Shown one piece after another: positions 22,001 to 29,552 of a stretch of DNA of 64,000 nt (positions are counted from its first letter, which is position 1; the number at the start of each line of letters is the position of its first letter). Location of the stretch: assembly GCA_002163975.1 (NCBI GenBank), contig CP019636.1, positions 745,001 through 809,000 on the forward strand, read 5' to 3'. Under the pieces are notes generated by a model. That model was not told where the DNA came from. It did not search any database and saw only the letters and a program-made list of their open reading frames with translations. This stretch comes from Nostocales cyanobacterium HT-58-2 (GTDB taxonomy: Bacteria; Cyanobacteriota; Cyanobacteriia; Cyanobacteriales; Nostocaceae). A program made the translations under genes and the position numbers.

Positions 22001-22060
22001 TTGATGGCTTTGAGGGGTCATTATTTCTACCTATACAATCAACAAGAAGTGAAGTTGTAA
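19025..22060 (+). CDS. ABC exporter with cyclic-nucleotide-binding and C39-like domains
   Basis: The 1,011-residue protein has four parts: a cyclic-nucleotide-binding-like domain (about 5-150), a C39 peptidase-like domain (about 295-430), a six-helix ABC membrane domain (about 450-740) and an ATPase (about 760-1005) with Walker A GQSGSGKST, signature LSGGQRQR and Walker B LLVLDEATSAL. In the C39-like part the catalytic DCG is replaced (GQLNSAIACF) and the usual His before VVL is missing (SYAVLYE), so it is a non-cleaving docking domain as in HlyB. The architecture resembles HetC of Anabaena, but the neighbour is HlyD and not hetP. With the downstream adaptor it forms a type I secretion unit; the substrate is unknown. 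Confidence 0.9.
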   Translation: MTYLKSSAFQAFLTTLEGFDQLPTEVITSLSQQVQPLRYRIGQKIIGKDRVPERVTIIYEGKARLLAYDPRTQMPTTLQLLEQGAILGEIGLLREIGCETAIASNEVICLTFKAAEYIRLLTMYPDFARERKNRCHVVEVFDILSTQKEMQAFGDTNLKELAQHACAGATVHDLLPGKAHLNQLDTERIWFVSGGGTVKEFSVGSRLELSDSYDTVEVQGNTSARLIGLRASDLLPLDSGNVQLQQYSQVQQDQVDDNDSQTTAEIDIPYAPEEEIRPPQPQATQEKQKNKKYPFFAGKGQLNSAIACFQMLSKHLEMPFRREVIRRIFNDQINRQGVISFQLCAYLAELIGLKAQLVDVPTSSITRIPTPAFIRYGDSYAVLYETSERTIVLGVPSKGILRFKPADLITQLEVQESNYLPQFRVLLLSSTPATPRQRFGVQWFLPYLSRYRRVLVEVFLASFFVQLAALANPLVIQMIIDKVIAQNSISTLHVLGVLLLVVGLFEAVLSTLRTYLFVDTTNRIDMGLGSEIIDHMLRLPLRYFERRPVGELSTRINELENIRQFLTGTALTVGLDALFSVVYIIVMLIYSWQLTLVGLITIPVFVVITMVASPTVSRQLRSKAERNAETQSYLVEVMSGIQTVKAQNIELRARFSWQERYARYVTAGFKTVVTSTLANSTSNFLNKLSSLLVLWVGAYLVLQGDLTLGELIAFRIISGYVTSPILRLAQLWQNFQETALSLERLSDIVDTPQEAEKDRDNITLPPVVGAVKYDNVSFRFANNGPLQLCNINLDFPAGKFVGIVGQSGSGKSTLMKLLLRLYEPEAGRILIDGYDIAKVELYSLRRQVGVVPQETLLFDGTVQENIALTNPEASTEEIIESAKIAAAHEFIMNLPNGYNTRVGERGAGLSGGQRQRIAIARSVLQRPNLLVLDEATSALDYPTERQVCLNLADSFKGSTVFFITHRLNTIRNADIIVVMDGGKVIEQGHHDELMALRGHYFYLYNQQEVKL

Positions 22061-22149
22061 TTGGTTTGTCGTTAGTAGAATTAGCAACACAACAAGTTAC
22101 AACTAATCAATCTTCAATTCAAAAACCTAAATCTAAAATCCGCAATCTT

Positions 22150-23745
22150 ATGACTCAACTTAATGAAAACCATACCAATGGTAAGAACCATAACGGAACC
22201 CCGAAAAATGAATTAAAGCCTTCAGATTCAAGAGTGCTTACGACTGAATCCAAGCCTCCTAAAGCATCTGAAATGGATTTAAAGCGGTACAACTTTGAGC
22301 CTTTAGAGCACTCTGTTGTCCTACGCCAGTCTCCATTTTGGTCACGTACAATTATGGTGACATTAATGGTGCTAGCTTGTTTTGGAATTGCTTGGGCGTA
22401 TTTTGCCAAAATAGAGCAAGTTGTACCTGCAACAGGTCAATTGAAGCCAGAAGGAACTGTTAAAGACATTCAAGCTCCAGTCAACGGAGTGGTGAAGGCA
22501 GTTTATGTTAAAGACGGGCAAAAAGTCAATCCTGGAGACTTATTAGTTGTTTTTGATTCTGTCACCAGTAATGGTGAATTAAGTTCTCTCAAAAAGGTTC
22601 GTGCTTCGTTAATGCAAGAAAGCCAGATTTATCGCCGTTTAATGGATGTTGCTTCTGGAACGGCCGCTGATGTAGAATTTTTGCGAGGTAACTTATCAAA
22701 AGAAGCAGCTTTTCTACTAAAAAATCGAGCTGCATTAGCTGCAGAAAATGAGCTATTACGCAAAGAATTAAAAAATACTGGTGCTGTTGCAGGTTTAGGC
22801 AATGAAGACCAAGAACGTCTAGAAACGGCTAAAAGAGAGTTAGATTCTCGATCTGCTGCTGCACAATTGAAAGTCCAACAGAGTGAGCAGAAATTAGGTC
22901 AAAATGAAGTTCAACTTAACGACGCTAAAGCAAGTTTAGCAATAGAACAGCAGATTTTAAGTAGAATGAAAATTCTAGCAGAAGAAGGAGCGATCGCCCA
23001 GCTTCAGTACCTTCAACAGAAAAAGCAAGTACAAAATATCAAAGCACAAGTTGCACAATTTGTTAAAGAAGAACAACGTTTAAAATATGAAATTCAACAA
23101 GGACAACAAGAGACTAACAATACGGTAGCTGTTTCTAGTAAAAATGTTCAGGAAAAGATAGCTGATAATAAAAAGCGTATTGCCGAAATTGATAGCCAAC
23201 TCTCCAAAATTTTGCTTGATAATGAGAAACAATTAGCTGAAGTGAACAGCAAAATCTTACAAGCGCAAACAAATATTAAATATCAAGAACTTCGCGCACC
23301 CGTATCCGGTGTTATTTTTGATTTACAAGCTAAAAACCCTGGTTTTGTAGCAACTAACAGTCAAAAACTCCTTACCATTGTGCCAAACGATAACTTTATT
23401 GCCGAGGCGTTTATCACAAACAAGGATATTGGTTTTGTTCGAGAAGGAATGAAAGTTGATGTGAGAGTTGATTCATTTCCTTACAGTGAGTTTGGTGATA
23501 TTAAGGGAGAAGTTGTTTGGGTTGGTTCAGACGCATTACCACCCGATCAAACACACCAATACTATCGTTTTCCGGCGAAAATCCATTTAACACAACAATC
23601 TCTAAATGCCCAGGGTAGAAAAATTTCTTTACAATCAGGTATGTCTGTCACTGCTAACATCAAAGTGCGAGAAGAACGCACAGTCTTAAGTTTATTTACT
23701 GAATTGTTTACCAAGCAAGTAGAGAGCCTCAAAGAAGTTCGTTAA
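22150..23745 (+). CDS. HlyD-family membrane fusion protein (type I secretion)
   Basis: Periplasmic adaptor that links the ABC exporter to an outer-membrane channel. A single membrane helix (TIMVTLMVLACFGIAWAYF) is followed by a lipoyl-like half motif (VKDIQAPVNGVVKAVYVKDG), a long coiled coil rich in Glu, Gln and Lys, the second lipoyl half (ELRAPVSGVIFDLQAK) and a C-terminal beta-barrel part. The frame is open from a TTG at 22066, but 22,100-22,145 looks like intergenic AAATC filler repeat, so I prefer the ATG at 22150 (about 531 residues). It is 90 nt from the exporter gene and surely co-transcribed with it. Confidence 0.9.
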   Translation: MTQLNENHTNGKNHNGTPKNELKPSDSRVLTTESKPPKASEMDLKRYNFEPLEHSVVLRQSPFWSRTIMVTLMVLACFGIAWAYFAKIEQVVPATGQLKPEGTVKDIQAPVNGVVKAVYVKDGQKVNPGDLLVVFDSVTSNGELSSLKKVRASLMQESQIYRRLMDVASGTAADVEFLRGNLSKEAAFLLKNRAALAAENELLRKELKNTGAVAGLGNEDQERLETAKRELDSRSAAAQLKVQQSEQKLGQNEVQLNDAKASLAIEQQILSRMKILAEEGAIAQLQYLQQKKQVQNIKAQVAQFVKEEQRLKYEIQQGQQETNNTVAVSSKNVQEKIADNKKRIAEIDSQLSKILLDNEKQLAEVNSKILQAQTNIKYQELRAPVSGVIFDLQAKNPGFVATNSQKLLTIVPNDNFIAEAFITNKDIGFVREGMKVDVRVDSFPYSEFGDIKGEVVWVGSDALPPDQTHQYYRFPAKIHLTQQSLNAQGRKISLQSGMSVTANIKVREERTVLSLFTELFTKQVESLKEVR

Positions 23746-23801
23746 GCAGTTTGGAATAAGTTGTCAGTAGCTCGATGTGAAGAAATAGTGAATAAATGTA
23801 G

Positions 23802-23874
23802 GATGGGAAGCGCGAAGCGTAATCCATGCTGTCTAAGTAATTGATGCGTTACGAATCACGCTAACGCATCCTAC
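23802..23874. repeat. dispersed GTAGGATG...CATCCTAC inverted-repeat module
   Basis: The module begins GTAGGATGGGAAGCGCGAAG and ends CTAACGCATCCTAC, forming an imperfect inverted repeat. Related short versions occur at about 9,960 and 51,785-51,822. This is a typical dispersed cyanobacterial intergenic repeat. Confidence 0.6.
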
Positions 23875-23982
23875 TGGCGTGACACGACTAAAATGATGCG
23901 ATAGAAAAAGCTTGTAGTAGTGCTTTAGCACAGAAGTTGACTACAAATCTAATGCACAAATTTAGCTGTGTCGCGCCACTAC
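23872..23982. mobile_element. MITE-like element with imperfect terminal inverted repeats
   Basis: About 111 bp. The left end TACTGGCGTGACACGACTAAA and the right end, read in reverse as TAGTGGCGCGACACAGCTAAA, agree at most positions, and TA lies at both edges as expected for a TA-duplicating transposon. There is no coding capacity. It directly follows the GTAGGATG repeat. Confidence 0.55.
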
Positions 23983-24054
23983 AAAAAATATTGCTATATT
24001 AAAAAATGTTACAAAATACCAATCTGAAAATTCTAAATCTCAAATTTACCAACA

Positions 24055-24552
24055 ATGTTTAAACCCCAACGCATTGAACCTAGTCCTGGACAAGAGTCAG
24101 TGTGGGATTATCCCCGTCCGCCTCGCCTTGAGGATAGCAACAAACATATCCAAATCATCTTTAATGGTGTCACTATTGCAGATACTCACCGTGCTAAGCG
24201 TGTTTTAGAAACTAGCCATCCACCTAATTACTACATCCCACCTGAAGATATCAAAATGGAATATCTCGTACTCACACCCCAATCTAGCTTTTGTGAGTGG
24301 AAAGGACGCGCTGGCTATTACACAATTCGTGTCAGCGACAAAGAAGCGCAGAATGCTGCATGGTTCTATGCCAATCCCACATCCAATTTTGCATCAATCA
24401 AGAACTATGTCGCTTTTTATGCTCATGTCATGGATGCTTGCTATGTTAATGGTGAAAAGGTGCAACCGCAACCTGGCAATTTCTACGGCGGTTGGATAAC
24501 CAGCGATATTGTTGGTCCTTTCAAAGGTATTCCCGGTTCTTGGGGATGGTAA
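24055..24552 (+). CDS. DUF427 domain protein
   Basis: The 165-residue protein matches DUF427: ESVWDYPRPPRLE, IQIIFNGVTIADT, PPNYYIPPEDIKMEYL, the strand SFCEWKGRAGYYTI and the closing YGGWITSDIVGPFKG. The family forms a small beta-rich fold of unknown function that often occurs alone. No signal peptide or membrane span is seen. The gene follows the MITE region and has no operon partner. Confidence 0.88.
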   Translation: MFKPQRIEPSPGQESVWDYPRPPRLEDSNKHIQIIFNGVTIADTHRAKRVLETSHPPNYYIPPEDIKMEYLVLTPQSSFCEWKGRAGYYTIRVSDKEAQNAAWFYANPTSNFASIKNYVAFYAHVMDACYVNGEKVQPQPGNFYGGWITSDIVGPFKGIPGSWGW

Positions 24553-25160
24553 GGTAGAGAATAAAAGCAAGAGTGGCTAGCTGTCGAAGCAAGGACAAGA
24601 ATGATGACCTTTAGCAAGAAGCGATCGCACCATTTCTTGTCAAAAAAGTAATATGTAGCATCTTTTCTGATTGTTAGTGTCACCCTATAAAAATAATCTT
24701 CCCTAATTTCCGACCCCTTTTTATAGTGAAATGTGCATCACTCCTAGCTTCCCGTAAGTATGGAAGATATGCTGATGCACTCTGTGTCTGCAAAAACTTA
24801 AGCACACAGATTTTACTGGAGTCAGGTGCGTAACGTAGTAAATTGTATACGCGTTGCCGAAACATATACCCAAAGAGCTATAAGACTATAGACTGTTGTT
24901 CAAAGTAACAATCAGGAACATCTAGTACTAAAAATACATACATCTATCAATTAATTTACACGTATAAAACCGACATCCGAAATAACGCATTCAACAGCTG
25001 TATTCAAAATTAAGTACTTAAAAAGACTATAAAAACTTTTGAAAGTTCATTTTGATAGAGTCCCATGTGATCCATGACATATCCATATGTGTGGTTATGT
25101 GTCGCTTTTCTGCATAATGATGCAGAAAATTAAAGGTACATATTTAAAATAAATAGTGTT
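24553..25160. other. AT-rich intergenic region
   Basis: Some 600 nt without a credible gene. Short inverted sequences occur (for example TCTGCATAATGATGCAGA near 25,114), close enough to the next start to be part of its control region. No known RNA family was recognised. Confidence 0.4.
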
Positions 25161-25802
25161 ATGAAAAACAAGTCATTACCCATATCAAGTGTAACAAAAA
25201 TCTCAGCGAAAGTACCAGTTCAAAGACAACGAGTCAATCCTATTCAGTCGCATGATTCTCAGCAAGCTTATCTTTCCCAAGAAGTGATTGAATGCTTACA
25301 GGACGGGATGTTACTTTTAAGTGAGACAGGCGAAGTGATTCATGCTAACACATCTGCTCATCGCATTTTTTCTCAACTTAATCAAGATAGTTCTAACTCG
25401 AATTTTATCCCACCTATCATCTGGCGTCTTTGTATATCATTATTGAAGAGTCATAGCAGTTTTTCCGAAAAAGTCATAATTTTATCTAATGAAATTGTAG
25501 TAGATAAGTCAAAAATTTTTCGTGTTAGAGCGAGATGGCTTAATTTAGATAAATTTCAGAGACCTTGCTTATTAGTGATAATTGAAAATAGATATGAATC
25601 ATTGAAGAATATTGCGCTGAACGAAGCAAAAAAATATCAACTGACATCGCGAGAGTCAGAAATTTGGTGTCTTTATCGAGCAAAATACACCTACAAAGAG
25701 ATTGCATCTCATCTTTATATTACTGTAAATACAGTAAAAAAGCACATGAAAAATATTCATGCAAAGCGACAAGTATTTTTAGAGTATGAAAGGGAAAATT
25801 AG
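25161..25802 (+). CDS. LuxR-type transcriptional regulator with PAS-like sensor part
   Basis: The 213-residue protein has an N-terminal PAS-like segment (about 40-135: CLQDGMLLLSETGEVIHANTSA is the typical opening) and a C-terminal LuxR/GerE helix-turn-helix (about 150-205: LTSRESEIWCLYRAKYTYKE then ITVNTVKKHMKNIHAK). It likely binds DNA and responds to a signal sensed by the PAS part; ligand and targets are unknown. The start is ATG. It stands alone between two long AT-rich gaps, so it may control the neighbouring spondin-domain gene, but that is only proximity. Confidence 0.85.
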   Translation: MKNKSLPISSVTKISAKVPVQRQRVNPIQSHDSQQAYLSQEVIECLQDGMLLLSETGEVIHANTSAHRIFSQLNQDSSNSNFIPPIIWRLCISLLKSHSSFSEKVIILSNEIVVDKSKIFRVRARWLNLDKFQRPCLLVIIENRYESLKNIALNEAKKYQLTSRESEIWCLYRAKYTYKEIASHLYITVNTVKKHMKNIHAKRQVFLEYEREN

Positions 25803-26245
25803 TTGGTAATCATAATTTATTTGTGAATCATTAAAGTTTAATAGCAATTATTAGCATTTTTACTAATCAATTATAACTACTCTACCTAAAATCATGAAAC
25901 ACTATTTTAAATAAACTTCAAATGTATAGCAATAGTCTTTTTTATAAAAGGCTCATGGAAAGAGTACCCTTAAGGGTACTTTTATACTGTATTAGAAACA
26001 ATTACTATGTAATTGCTACAGAACCGGGATATTTGGTAGTTATACCAAATTGAAACTTTAAATGTCATTCTGAACAAAGCGAAGATGCTTAGCTCCTACA
26101 ACTTACCATAAGGTAGAGTTGAGAAGAAACTATGTTTTTTCTGCATTATGTTCAGCATGGCATTTTTGTCTATATAAATTTCAACTCTTATTCAAAAAAT
26201 AGATATTTTCTATACCTAGATACAAAGCAAGTTATCTATTTATAA
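25803..26245. other. intergenic region with perfect palindrome
   Basis: An 18-bp perfect palindrome AGTACCCTTAAGGGTACT lies at 25963-25980 followed by TTTAT. The same stem core occurs at 42797-42816. A GTCATTCTGAACAAAGCG dispersed repeat is at about 26,063-26,080. There is no gene. Confidence 0.5.
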
Positions 26246-26971
26246 ATGATGCAAAAACTTAAGAAAAGAAACATCGAGGGTCAAACTATATTTAATTTGA
26301 AGAAACACATCACTCTCAAGCTGACAGTTGAAACTTTAACTTCCTCTAAAGAATTATGTATTAGTCATTTTTGGTTTGGGTTGCATCATTGTAATTGTGA
26401 TGCTTTAAATTTAAAAGAGAGTAGTGTACAAGATGGCAAACGAATTTCTGAAGATACTAATCTTATGACTTTTACTGAAGAATTCATAAGCACTACTTCT
26501 GGTATTTTTCAAGGAATACTTGTTGGTTTATCTTCATCATCTGATAATACTAGTTTTCGTCATACCATATCATTTACTATCTCAACTCATAGCGAAACGC
26601 AACATCAAATTTACTTCAGTTACAAAGCATTGATTATTCCAAATAATACTTTTCTTGCTAACAAAGATAAACTTGCATATCCACTTTTTGATCAAGAAGG
26701 TAATTTTATTGGTGCTGATTTTATCATCTTCAGTTCCGAAGTAATCGGCGAATATCTTGAGATGAATAACAAATCATCAGCAAATACAATGGGATTATTT
26801 TTATCAAAGATACCTAATACCGATACAGGCATTAACAAAGAAAATTTTATAAGTCAACATACGGGTACTCATTCTATGTTTGCTAATTCAAACTCTACAT
26901 TTTCCAACTATCAGATAGCTCGCATCAAAATTGAATCTGTATCTGTAGCACTTCAAGACAGTATTTTTTGA
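26246..26971 (+). CDS. spondin-domain protein without visible export signal
   Basis: The 241-residue protein fits the bacterial spondin_N family: KLTVETLTSSKELCISHFWF opens the domain, FWFGLHHCNCDALNL replaces the usual FHDG strand, and YFSYKALIIPNNTFLAN, YPLFDQEGNFIGADF and EYLEMNN are the typical late blocks. Most relatives are secreted and carry a signal peptide; here residues 1-22 are charged and show no hydrophobic core, so export is unclear. Function in bacteria is not established; the eukaryotic domain takes part in matrix adhesion. It is monocistronic. Confidence 0.75.
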   Translation: MMQKLKKRNIEGQTIFNLKKHITLKLTVETLTSSKELCISHFWFGLHHCNCDALNLKESSVQDGKRISEDTNLMTFTEEFISTTSGIFQGILVGLSSSSDNTSFRHTISFTISTHSETQHQIYFSYKALIIPNNTFLANKDKLAYPLFDQEGNFIGADFIIFSSEVIGEYLEMNNKSSANTMGLFLSKIPNTDTGINKENFISQHTGTHSMFANSNSTFSNYQIARIKIESVSVALQDSIF

Positions 26972-27192
26972 GCTACAGCCTCAGTTTTGGAGAGAAACTG
27001 CTTTTCCTAAATTAGAGACTTAATATCTTGGAAATTAAGATATTTTATCCCAGATAGCCATATAGTGAAGTAGTAAGTACTGTCTACTGCTTTGACAGGA
27101 AATTTTGAATTTCCTAACATCCTCACCTTCCCAAATTGAACTTAGTCATCAATTTTAAATTAAATGATTCTTTGTGTTTGTCCAAATTTTCC

Positions 27193-27672
27193 CTATCGAG
27201 ACTCAGGATTTTTCTGTAGACGAAGTAGTATATTGTATACTTGTCTCTTTAAATCTTCATTACTTTGTACCTGTGTAGTAATTGTGTTGTATCTGTCAAT
27301 ACTTAGACCATTATCTTCAACGACTTTTTGGTAACTTTGGCAGTAATTCACAGCAATATCTTTAGCCTTACCAGGAAGACCATTTAAGCTGTTATTATCG
27401 TTACAAACAATCTTAGGAACTTCCCCACTACCAATAATTTTTTTTATTTCATCAAAGGCTTGTTGACGTCGTGGCTCCATTGTTAACATCGCTCTAGCAT
27501 AGCTTCTAAGTTCACCAGAATTCACTGATTGTGGAGCTTGAGCATCAGCTTTGGAAGTCAAAACAAAAGCACTAGGCACCAAACTTGCAGTCGAAATAAC
27601 ACTTACGAACAAAGATTTGGAAAGTATCTGAATGAGACTATGTTGAAGAAAGTGATTGTAATATCTTCTCAT
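27193..27672 (-). CDS. exported DUF4168 protein
   Basis: The 159-residue protein has an N-terminal signal-like segment (hydrophobic ILSKSLFVSVISTASLVPSAF, cleavage probably after SKADA) and a DUF4168 domain (about 50-155) built of helices, with YARAMLTMEPRRQQAFDEIK and YNTITTQVQSNEDLKRQV as conserved parts. The function is unknown; cyanobacteria often carry several copies. A Cys pair at about 93 and 114 could form a disulfide outside the cytoplasm. It lies downstream of holA on the same strand with a gap of 106 nt. Confidence 0.85.
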   Translation of the reverse strand: MRRYYNHFLQHSLIQILSKSLFVSVISTASLVPSAFVLTSKADAQAPQSVNSGELRSYARAMLTMEPRRQQAFDEIKKIIGSGEVPKIVCNDNNSLNGLPGKAKDIAVNYCQSYQKVVEDNGLSIDRYNTITTQVQSNEDLKRQVYNILLRLQKNPESR

Positions 27673-27778
27673 TTGCTTTATGAAACAACTACAGTCGGGA
27701 TATGTTAACCCTAGTGAATTATTTTAGGAGTGAGAAGTTCCAGAAAACACTCAAACACTTAAATCTTTGTTTTTATTG

Positions 27779-28765
27779 TCAACTACCCCGACACACTTGA
27801 CAAAGTTCTATAACTTTAGTCTGTAGTGTTGACATCTCTGAAGCTCCTTGTTTGAGACTAACTTCTAGATCTAACAGTATCGGTAAACTGGCAATAAGTT
27901 GCTGTACAGAAATAGATTCAACTTCTTTCTGTAAAAAGTAAATACGATTGGGGTTGCCTATCTCCGTAGCTTTGGCAATAACTTGTGGATTGCGCTCACC
28001 ACTTTCTATCATGAGTTTGACCCATAACCAAGTGCGAAATTGACCAATGAGTGTGGCTACTATTCGCAAAGGAGGTTCACAAGCATTGATCATATCGGTC
28101 AATATCGTTAACGCTCTAGGTGTGTTCCCTGTTCTAATTGCTGCTGCTAATTGTATGCTATTTTGAGTTGTATTTTGGACTAACTGAGCAACAGCGTCTG
28201 TTTCTAAAGGCTGATGGCTACCTTCCGCGTAAAGCCGTAACTTTTCCAATTCATTGTAGAGAAGGCGTGTATCATTGCCTATAGCTTCAGCTAGCATTTC
28301 TACACTCTTAAAAGTCAATTTTACTCCCACTGTTTGAGCAGCTTGACTGACAGACTGCACCAGTAGTTCCGTCTTCCAAGGTGGAATTAAAGAAAATTCT
28401 CGAAATTCGGCAAACTTTTTGATAATCTTAGTAGACTTGAGGCGTTCGTCTGGTTTGTGAGTGGTAGTGAGCAACAAAAATGAATTTTCAGGGATGACTG
28501 GCAGGGTTCGCACCAGTTCTGATAATACATTGTCTGAGCATTGCTGACCAAGGGTCGTATTTGAAAGCCATACCAAACGTCCACCAGCGCCAAAAGGCGG
28601 TGTCATCGCTTGATTTAATGCTTGGATTGGTGCATCAGCTTGATCATTTGGCAGTATTGTGTAGTTAAAACTTGTCCACAGGGGATCTAAGACGCGATCG
28701 CGCAGAACAACAACCGCCTTTTCCATAGCAAAATCATCCTCACCCCAGTAAAAGTACACTGGCAT
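27779..28765 (-). CDS. holA: DNA polymerase III, delta subunit
   Basis: Clamp-loader delta subunit that opens the sliding clamp during replication. The chosen start MPVYFYWGEDDFAME is the form usual in cyanobacteria; four more codons are open upstream to 28777. The product is about 328 residues with the AAA+-like N-terminal domain (LLLTTTHKPDERLKSTK), the middle helical part (AEAIGNDTRLLYNELEKL) and the C-terminal collar domain (LIGQFRTWLWVKLMIESG). No Walker A is expected in delta, and none is present. The gene looks intact. Confidence 0.93.
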   Translation of the reverse strand: MPVYFYWGEDDFAMEKAVVVLRDRVLDPLWTSFNYTILPNDQADAPIQALNQAMTPPFGAGGRLVWLSNTTLGQQCSDNVLSELVRTLPVIPENSFLLLTTTHKPDERLKSTKIIKKFAEFREFSLIPPWKTELLVQSVSQAAQTVGVKLTFKSVEMLAEAIGNDTRLLYNELEKLRLYAEGSHQPLETDAVAQLVQNTTQNSIQLAAAIRTGNTPRALTILTDMINACEPPLRIVATLIGQFRTWLWVKLMIESGERNPQVIAKATEIGNPNRIYFLQKEVESISVQQLIASLPILLDLEVSLKQGASEMSTLQTKVIELCQVCRGS

Positions 28766-28844
28766 AGGGAACCTCACTGTAACTACACAAGAGTAGGAGA
28801 ACTCAATTCTCCCTTATCTTCATTTTCCCCCTCATCCCCCTACC

Positions 28845-29150
28845 TCATATTTTGCACCTGGAAATAGAGATGTCAATTCCTTGACGAAGTGCCAGTTCTC
28901 TCAGGCGTTGAATGTCTTGTAAAAGAAGTAACACCACCAATTGTAGAAATATAGGTTGGAATGCGATTTCTGCGGCTTGTCCCCAATCAGGTAGATTTGT
29001 AGAGGCGATCGCTGTGGAGAAATAAGCCCAGTGTGCCAAAACATAAGAAATGAGGGATAATACTAACCGATGCCGATCGCCAACTTGGACAAACTCGCTG
29101 CATCTCTGCAACAGACAGGTCTGCATTTGAGCCAAGAGAGCCTGGAGCAA
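28845..29150 (-). CDS. possible small membrane protein
   Basis: A 101-residue frame with two probable membrane helices (LSLISYVLAHWAYFSTAIA and AEIAFQPIFLQLVVLLLL). The hydrophobic pattern and a charged end look protein-like, but the first 27 codons overlap a divergent frame at 29070-29267 and no good ribosome-binding site is present. No family is recognised. Only one of the two overlapping frames may be real, or this one starts later than shown. Confidence 0.45.
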   Translation of the reverse strand: MLQALLAQMQTCLLQRCSEFVQVGDRHRLVLSLISYVLAHWAYFSTAIASTNLPDWGQAAEIAFQPIFLQLVVLLLLQDIQRLRELALRQGIDISISRCKI

Positions 29151-29267
29151 CTCACACCTGCTAATGACTCGACGCTGAAAGAGAAAGAGCTAGTAGGGAC
29201 ATTGCAAATTACATTTGTACACAACGAACCCGACTTGCTTCGAGAGGTAACTGCTGTTCTGGGATAA
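29070..29267 (+). CDS. possible small hypothetical protein
   Basis: A 65-residue soluble-looking frame (ANLDKLAASLQQTG, then LVGTLQITFVHNEPDLLRE). It overlaps the 5' part of the minus-strand membrane-protein frame by 81 bp. The composition is plausible for a real protein, but no family is recognised and there is no clear ribosome-binding site. Confidence 0.4.
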   Translation: MPIANLDKLAASLQQTGLHLSQESLEQLTPANDSTLKEKELVGTLQITFVHNEPDLLREVTAVLG

Positions 29268-29375
29268 GAGCCAGATCATGCCGAGAAACATTAACGAAAT
29301 TATCAGTTAGAATTCACCTTTTTTGGCTGGAAACTCGCTCTAGGTCAATTTGTGTGTACACGGTAGCTTTTTAAA

Positions 29376-29462
29376 GGGAGCCAGTGCGTTGCCCAAAGCA
29401 GTGCTGTGCGGGGTTTCCCCGTTGTTCGCGTAGCGTCTCCGCAAGGAGAAGCAACTGGCGTG
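29376..29462. repeat. dispersed repeat, GGAGCCAGTGC...ACTGGCG type
   Basis: The segment starts GGAGCCAGTGCGTTGCCC and ends GAAGCAACTGGCG, with GGGGTTTCCCC and GCGTAGCGTCTCCGC inside. The ends are an inverted GCCAGT/ACTGGC pair. Members of the same family lie at about 41,829, 51,692 and 59,032. It is in the gap upstream of the importer operon. Confidence 0.65.
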
Positions 29463-29552
29463 GGCCAGGGGAAATCAGTATTAGGCTTACCCAATGACGA
29501 ACAGTTGTAAAATCTTATCCTGGATAGAAAAACAATGTGATACAGATAAAAA

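Noticed and set aside
24680..24865. 61-codon minus-strand frame in the gap before the LuxR gene
   Set aside because: No family character and no ribosome-binding site.
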